A stretch of 45,807 bases of DNA, taken from positions 1 to 45,807 of the forward strand of contig CAIXPS010000320.1 in the NCBI GenBank assembly GCA_903921365.1, in the 5' to 3' direction. The position numbers were made by a program, and so were the translations under genes. Below are positions 41,714 through 45,807 of this stretch, piece by piece. Within the stretch, counting starts at the first letter, position 1; each line of letters starts with the position of its first letter. The notes under the pieces are model-generated. The model was not told the DNA's origin. It saw only the letters and a list, made by a program, of their open reading frames with translations, and searched no databases. This DNA is from an uncultured bacterium (lineage in GTDB: Bacteria; Chloroflexota; Anaerolineae; J036; Brachytrichaceae).

Positions 41714-42119
41714 TAGCTGTGTCTTTATTCAAGGCTTGGGTCAAGGCGACCCGAACGCCCTTCGCCTGCTGACACTGTTCGGCTCAGATTTGGCGCTGGT
41801 CATTCCCCGCCTGGTCGCTCAGGAAGTGACGCGCAACCTCGTTACAGCCGAGCAGGTTCACCTCTTTTATCGCTTGTTCCACGAAAGCACTTACGCTTTC
41901 ATCATCGACGAGCCTGTCCCGGTCAAACTGGTAGCCAAGTATGTTGATCTGGGCTTACGACAGAAGGCAGATGCCTTCATCGGCGCTTTTACCGAGTGGG
42001 TGGAGTTGCGCTATCTCATCTCGGATAACCGCCACTTCTTGCGCGAGTTGAATACTAACGCGTTCACAGTGCTTGATGCCGATTTATTCCTTGAGCGTTG
42101 GGATAAAGACTCATTGTGA
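41688..42119 (+). CDS. PIN-domain toxin, probable RNase
   Basis: This 143-aa PIN-fold protein has its acidic metal-binding set visible: Asp in RICIDSCVF, Glu in VAQEVTRNL, Asp in KADAFIGAFTEW, and Asp in ISDNRHF. It most likely cleaves RNA and is held in check by the preceding antitoxin. The ATG at 41688 overlaps that gene; an ATG at 41697 starts directly at the first strand and is equally possible. The pair lies beside the helicase remnant in a region rich in defence-like genes. About 150 bases follow before the hairpin. Confidence 0.85.
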   Translation: MRNMRICIDSCVFIQGLGQGDPNALRLLTLFGSDLALVIPRLVAQEVTRNLVTAEQVHLFYRLFHESTYAFIIDEPVPVKLVAKYVDLGLRQKADAFIGAFTEWVELRYLISDNRHFLRELNTNAFTVLDADLFLERWDKDSL

Positions 42120-42268
42120 GGCATTGACGCGCTGCGGCTCTGATTCACCGTCCACCTCGCTCCCCTCCTCTTCGCTGAAGTCGATTTGTTGTGTGCAAGC
42201 GCAGCAAGCGGCTTTGTGAACTGCGGTGGTAAATCATCGCGGTGCACAAACAAGATGAAAAATAGCGC

Positions 42269-42299
42269 GGGCGCAAAGACCTCCAAGGTCTTTGCGCCC
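42269..42299. terminator. bidirectional hairpin terminator
   Basis: A 14-bp perfect stem (GGGCGCAAAGACCT) around a three-base loop. The minus strand then reads GCGCTATTTTTC, and the plus strand reads a weaker TCTTTCTT. It lies between two convergent genes and can serve both, more strongly the minus-strand one. Confidence 0.8.
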
Positions 42300-42377
42300 T
42301 GATCTTTCTTGCGTTGGATGTCGTGCAGATGATAGTTTCAGCAATCCCACCCTTCGCAAGTGCGCAGCCTGTTGTCG

Positions 42378-43061
42378 TTAGTTCGGCTGCCAGAAATTAG
42401 GCGACACTGGCACGGGCTGGCTGCCACTGGCAATCGGGCCAGAGATGCCGTCCGGGTTCTGCCACAGGGGCTGGTTGCCGGAGTTGAACACGAACACGTC
42501 CACCAGCGCGGTCCACTGGCCGTTGCTGTTAACGCGGAACAGCCATGCGTTGTTGGGGATTCGCAATACGGTTGGGTCATTGCCATCTGGGACCAAAGTG
42601 CTTTGCGCGATGTAGTTTTCATTAAACGCGCCAAATTTGTCCTGATGCTGAGCGATATAGCTGGCATCGTACGTGCCTGGCATCGTAATGCTATCGACTG
42701 GGGGCGGCGTGGGAGTTAGAGCGACCAACCCATCCTTCCAGCGCGCATACAGTGCGCCAGGCGTAAAGACGCTGCCAGCGGGATGATAGGTATACGAACC
42801 GCCCCACTTCGCGTTAGTAACGCTGCCGTCATCGCTGATGATGACCTGGGCGCCATCCTTCAACCCGGACAATTGCGGCAACTGGGCAACGCGCTCGTCA
42901 AGCTGCTGCATGTCAACTGCAGCCGGACTGGACATCACGGGCGCCGCCGCTTCCTGAGTTGTAGTTGCTGCAAAGACTGTCCCGGACATTCCCATTCCCA
43001 GCAGAGTGCTGGTTACAATTGCGGTCATCGATACAAGTCTACGAGAATTCTTGCCAAACAT
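42378..43061 (-). CDS. secreted hypothetical protein
   Basis: This 227-aa protein starts with a signal peptide (basic FGKNSRR, hydrophobic core about 10-25, likely cleavage after VFA at 31). The mature part has a Pro-rich link (TPTPPPVDS) between two regions. The first contains DGSVTNAKWGGSYTYHPAG. The second is unrecognised beta-rich sequence ending PIASGSQPVPVSPNF. No lipobox or anchor is seen, so it is probably released or bound by another protein. I cannot assign a family. A strong hairpin ends the gene. No obvious ribosome-binding site precedes the ATG. Confidence 0.62.
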   Translation of the reverse strand: MFGKNSRRLVSMTAIVTSTLLGMGMSGTVFAATTTQEAAAPVMSSPAAVDMQQLDERVAQLPQLSGLKDGAQVIISDDGSVTNAKWGGSYTYHPAGSVFTPGALYARWKDGLVALTPTPPPVDSITMPGTYDASYIAQHQDKFGAFNENYIAQSTLVPDGNDPTVLRIPNNAWLFRVNSNGQWTALVDVFVFNSGNQPLWQNPDGISGPIASGSQPVPVSPNFWQPN

Positions 43062-43297
43062 TTCACATTCCTATCGGATCAGTTGCTTAAATTTCCGCTG
43101 ACATTGCGACTGTCCGACGCGAGTAAGTTTAAGGTTTGAGCTGACGCCTGGGTATTGTCTGCGGTCATATCACGGCGATGATTCTTGTCACCATTATGCC
43201 GCGCGGGGCTGTTCATCAGGCGCCTATCATGGGGCGCTTAGCGATCTATAAGCTGTGTGTGCTACCTTAAAAAACCGTCCCGCAAAATCCCAGGCGC

Positions 43298-43969
43298 TCA
43301 GAGTTTAACGAGGCCCTGCCGGGCGGCTTTGAGGACAGCTTGCGTGCGGTCGTAAGCATGCAGTTTCGACAAGATACGGCTGCTGCGGTTGCGGATGGTG
43401 CCTTCCGTCAGGTAAAGCCGCGCAGCGATTTCCTTGTTACTCAATCCATGAGCGATCAGGGTCAGTATCTCGGCCTCACGCTCGGTCAGGGGTTCTTCAA
43501 GCGCCTCGGCCTCAATGGGGGGATTGGCCTGTGGCGATGGCGTAAGCCGGAGGGCGTCCAGCACCTTGCGAGCGATGGGCGGATCAAGTTGCGATTCGCC
43601 CTGATGCACTGCGCGAATTGAAGCAATCACCGCTTCAGAGCCGGACTCTTTAAGCAGATAGCCTTGTGCGCCTGCGCGCAGTCCCTCGAACACCCAGTCA
43701 TCTGTGTCATAGGTTGTCAGGATGATGACCTGCGTGCCGGAGAGTGTCTGTGTGATCTGGCGAGTGGCTTCAACCCCGTTCATATGCGGCATCTTGAGAT
43801 CCATCATCACGATGTCAGGATGCAACGACTGCGCCAGGCGCACAGCTTCAGCGCCGTCGCATGCCACGCCCAGCACCACCATGTCGGGTTGGTGATTCAA
43901 CACCATCCGCAACCCTTCGCGGATCACTTCCTGATCGTCGACAATCAATACGCTTATTTTGTCTGTCAT
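43298..43969 (-). CDS. NarL/LuxR-type response regulator
   Basis: This 223-aa protein has a receiver domain (1-120) with the phospho-acceptor Asp57 in IVMMDLKMP, the acidic pair in LIVDDQE, Thr near ILTTY and the Lys in LLKES. A LuxR-type helix-turn-helix domain follows (about 155-223: LTEREAEILTLIAHGLSNKEIA and IRNRSSRILSKL). Its ATG at 43969 overlaps the kinase stop by ATGA, so the two form a coupled two-component system. It likely activates genes at inverted-repeat sites, targets unknown. About 235 bases without a gene separate it from the secreted-protein gene. Confidence 0.95.
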   Translation of the reverse strand: MTDKISVLIVDDQEVIREGLRMVLNHQPDMVVLGVACDGAEAVRLAQSLHPDIVMMDLKMPHMNGVEATRQITQTLSGTQVIILTTYDTDDWVFEGLRAGAQGYLLKESGSEAVIASIRAVHQGESQLDPPIARKVLDALRLTPSPQANPPIEAEALEEPLTEREAEILTLIAHGLSNKEIAARLYLTEGTIRNRSSRILSKLHAYDRTQAVLKAARQGLVKL

Positions 43970-45324
43970 GATTTGAGCGGCAACACCACAGAAATAATAG
44001 TCCCCTTGCCGGCGCTGCTTTCCATTTGCAACTGCGCCCCAACCAACTCAGCGCGCTCGCGCATCCCGCGCACGCCGTAATGGCCCGCCTGTAAAGCCGT
44101 GTTATCAAAGCCTACGCCGTCGTCTTCGACGCTGATCATCAGTTGAGCCTGCGCAGAGACATATGCCTGGACGAGTTTGACGGTGATCTGTTGAGCGCGC
44201 GCATGTTGCGAGGCGTTATAGATCGCTTCCTGAACGATGCGAAAGAGCGCATCGGAGACAGCCTTGTCCAGGTCATCCAGCCGCGCCGGCGCACAGTTGA
44301 TTGGCTCGAAAGTGATTGGGATGTCGCACTGCGCGGCGACTGTTTTGATGTGTTGTTGCAGCGCATTGAACAGGCCTTGATCTTCCACGGTTCCCATGCG
44401 CAGATCGGTCACGGCCAGGCGCGCGTCGACCAGCCCCTGGCGCGCCACAGCCTTCGCGAGCGCCAGTGTTTGCTGCGCGCTCTCCGGCGCGTCGCCGATA
44501 AGCGTGCCGAGTGCGTCGAGTTGAAAAACCAGCCCGGCCAGCGAGTGCGCCACGGTATCGTGCAATTCGCGCGCCATGTGCAGACGCTCGCGCGAAGCGG
44601 CCAATTGTTCGCGCACACGGCCCTGCTCGGCCAGCAACCGATTGGCTTGTTGCAAGCGCGACTGTTTGGCGCGTTCCTGATCGGCCAGCCTGCCAACGAA
44701 CAGCGTTAACAGCACCAGCGCCACATCCTCGGCTATGAATGGGATAAGTTCGGGGATTGCCATATCCCTGTGGTTCAATACCAGAATGGCGCAGGCGCTC
44801 AACAGCGCGCCGAATGTGGCCCATCGCCAGGCGTGATGCCACCCACTGATCCACGCGCCCAGCACCGCGGGAATCATCATGAACACGACGCCGGTTTGCA
44901 GGTGCGCGCGTGAGCGCGTAAACCCGCCCAGACTTCCGCTAAGAAAGGCGCTGAGCAGGCTCATATCGGGCGACGGCATACCGATATACAGGATGACGGG
45001 GCGCGCGATGATCTGGATCGTGGCGATAACCATGATGATCATCAACGTGGATTTCATGGCGCGTGACGACGGCACACTGCCGCGTCTGAGCAGCAATAAC
45101 CCGATGAGTCCCAGTAGGGCAAGCGTCGGCAGTGTAGGCAACAACGGCAGCCATGGCCGGTCAATATAGAGGGCCCAATCCACGATAATGGCGTCGGCCA
45201 CATCGGCGGTAAGCTTGGCCAGCAGCATCGAGCCAACCAGCCACAGCACCCAACTGGTCGCGCGAAGCGCATCCTGGTTAGGCAAATCATCACTGCCATC
45301 GGCGCGTTGCTGCTCTATTTCCAT
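43966..45324 (-). CDS. NarL-family sensor histidine kinase
   Basis: This 452-aa membrane kinase has six predicted N-terminal helices (about 24-42, 58-80, 92-112, 146-162, 168-184, 193-212) with short loops, so it probably senses a signal in or near the membrane. A coiled linker (RLADQERAKQSRLQQANRL) leads to the HisKA_3 dimer domain with phospho-acceptor His255 in ARELHDTVAHS. The ATPase domain shows the N-box RIVQEAIYNASQHA, DDGVGFD and GVRGMRERAE. It is the cognate partner of the regulator that follows. AAGGGCGAG precedes the ATG at 45324. Confidence 0.94.
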   Translation of the reverse strand: MEIEQQRADGSDDLPNQDALRATSWVLWLVGSMLLAKLTADVADAIIVDWALYIDRPWLPLLPTLPTLALLGLIGLLLLRRGSVPSSRAMKSTLMIIMVIATIQIIARPVILYIGMPSPDMSLLSAFLSGSLGGFTRSRAHLQTGVVFMMIPAVLGAWISGWHHAWRWATFGALLSACAILVLNHRDMAIPELIPFIAEDVALVLLTLFVGRLADQERAKQSRLQQANRLLAEQGRVREQLAASRERLHMARELHDTVAHSLAGLVFQLDALGTLIGDAPESAQQTLALAKAVARQGLVDARLAVTDLRMGTVEDQGLFNALQQHIKTVAAQCDIPITFEPINCAPARLDDLDKAVSDALFRIVQEAIYNASQHARAQQITVKLVQAYVSAQAQLMISVEDDGVGFDNTALQAGHYGVRGMRERAELVGAQLQMESSAGKGTIISVVLPLKS

Positions 45325-45429
45325 TACTCGCCCTTCTCATGGGACTGCTCCCATTCTATGTCATGCGTGATGCGTCTTCGCGTGATCGAAGGCCGATGAT
45401 GCTTGTTGAGCCGTTTATGTGTGCGCCAC

Positions 45430-45807
45430 TCATCTTCCCTGCGCAAAACTCACCAGGTTCAGCAGCATCCGATCCGCCGCAGGATGGCGATCCAGATTCT
45501 CCAGCAGGTAAGGCGCACTCAGGATAAAGCGCCCCTGCCCCGACCGATAGGCCGCAATCAGCAGACTTGATCCATAGGCGCGCGGGTAGGCGTAGTACCC
45601 GCTGGCGAATGCGGCCGCAATCGTCTCATTTGGCGTGGCAAGCCCCTCAAATACCTCATGCGGGATGACCGGGCCGTAGTAGTGCCAGTCCATGATCCCT
45701 GGCCCTTGCAGCCCAGCGAAGACCGGGTGACGCTTCGCTACGCATTCCTTGTGATACAGCCAGTCGTTGAATCGATAGCAACGCCCCTTGTTCTGGAGCG
45801 GCAGCCA
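45430..45807 (-). CDS. C-terminal part of a gene running off the window, sugar-enzyme-like
   Basis: The frame is open from 45693 to the right edge with no stop, so the gene begins beyond the window and only the last 125 residues are seen. The segment (WLPLQNKGR, FNDWLYHKECVAKRHPVF, DWHYYGPVIPHEVFEG, then LIAAYRSGQGRFILSAPYLLENL) resembles C-terminal regions attached to glycoside hydrolases of the GH2 or beta-galactosidase type, with a ThuA-like alpha/beta character. An ATG at 45693 would give an 87-aa protein but is probably internal. The family call is tentative. Confidence 0.6.
   Translation of the reverse strand, partial: WLPLQNKGRCYRFNDWLYHKECVAKRHPVFAGLQGPGIMDWHYYGPVIPHEVFEGLATPNETIAAAFASGYYAYPRAYGSSLLIAAYRSGQGRFILSAPYLLENLDRHPAADRMLLNLVSFAQGR

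Overview
The window (45.8 kb, GC-rich by eye) is bacterial chromosome, with genes on both strands, short intergenic gaps and many overlapping ATGA/TAATG junctions. I infer a Chloroflexota (Anaerolineae-like) host. The reasons are the mix of sugar-catabolic oxidoreductases, LuxR/AfsR-type TPR proteins, a CxxC-type L32, an Asp23-family protein coupled to nusB, beta-helix choice-of-anchor-Q-type secreted proteins, and GA-rich short repeats. Taxonomy is an inference; no 16S gene is present. Layout. 0-3.5 kb: a GH36 alpha-galactosidase overlapping a uroporphyrinogen-decarboxylase-family gene. 3.5-12 kb (minus strand): a PAS-GGDEF diguanylate cyclase, an unknown protein, a TPR protein, a two-gene ABC exporter whose subunits have complementary degenerate ATPase sites, and a membrane-anchored alpha/beta hydrolase. 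12-17.7 kb: a toxin-first RelE/Phd module, a secreted beta-helix protein, an SDR plus Gfo/Idh/MocA pair, and small or secreted unknowns. 17.8-23.8 kb: a long housekeeping run rpmF-fabD-fabG-asp23-nusB-DUF952-M14 peptidase (frameshifted)-birA, which joins fatty-acid synthesis, biotin loading and transcription antitermination. 24-29.2 kb: an orphan TPR protein, a HerA-like ATPase overlapping a glutaredoxin-like gene, a ChbG-type deacetylase and a second Gfo/Idh/MocA enzyme. The most interesting part is 29.3-40.3 kb. A degraded copy of tRNA-Arg(CCT) lies at 29.28 kb and an intact tRNA-Arg(CCT) at 40.24 kb, sharing 31 identical bases. Just inside the left copy is a compact five-gene operon (29434-37972): an unrecognised 442-aa protein, a double-HxK phospholipase-D-family protein, a 1189-aa SNF2-type helicase, a small protein resembling the YbjN/type-III-chaperone fold, and a PD-(D/E)XK nuclease. 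Its gene content is that of an anti-phage system (closest in my memory to the PLD-plus-helicase system Azaca, with two extra genes), but nothing in the sequence proves that role. A thioesterase and an L-fucose-isomerase-like protein separate it from the intact tRNA. Right of the tRNA are a wrecked second SNF2 helicase and a PIN-domain toxin-antitoxin pair, so the locus looks like a defence hotspot. 42.3-45.8 kb: a secreted unknown, a NarL/LuxR-type two-component pair, and the 3' end of a gene running off the right edge. A recurring theme is DNA-level insertion or duplication inside coding sequence. A palindromic GA-rich repeat adds about 39 residues in frame to BirA. A related repeat encodes the end of the glutaredoxin-like protein. 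A Pro/Ala-rich block splits the DUF952 domain. Perfect 12- and 15-bp tandem units sit in two ATPase genes.
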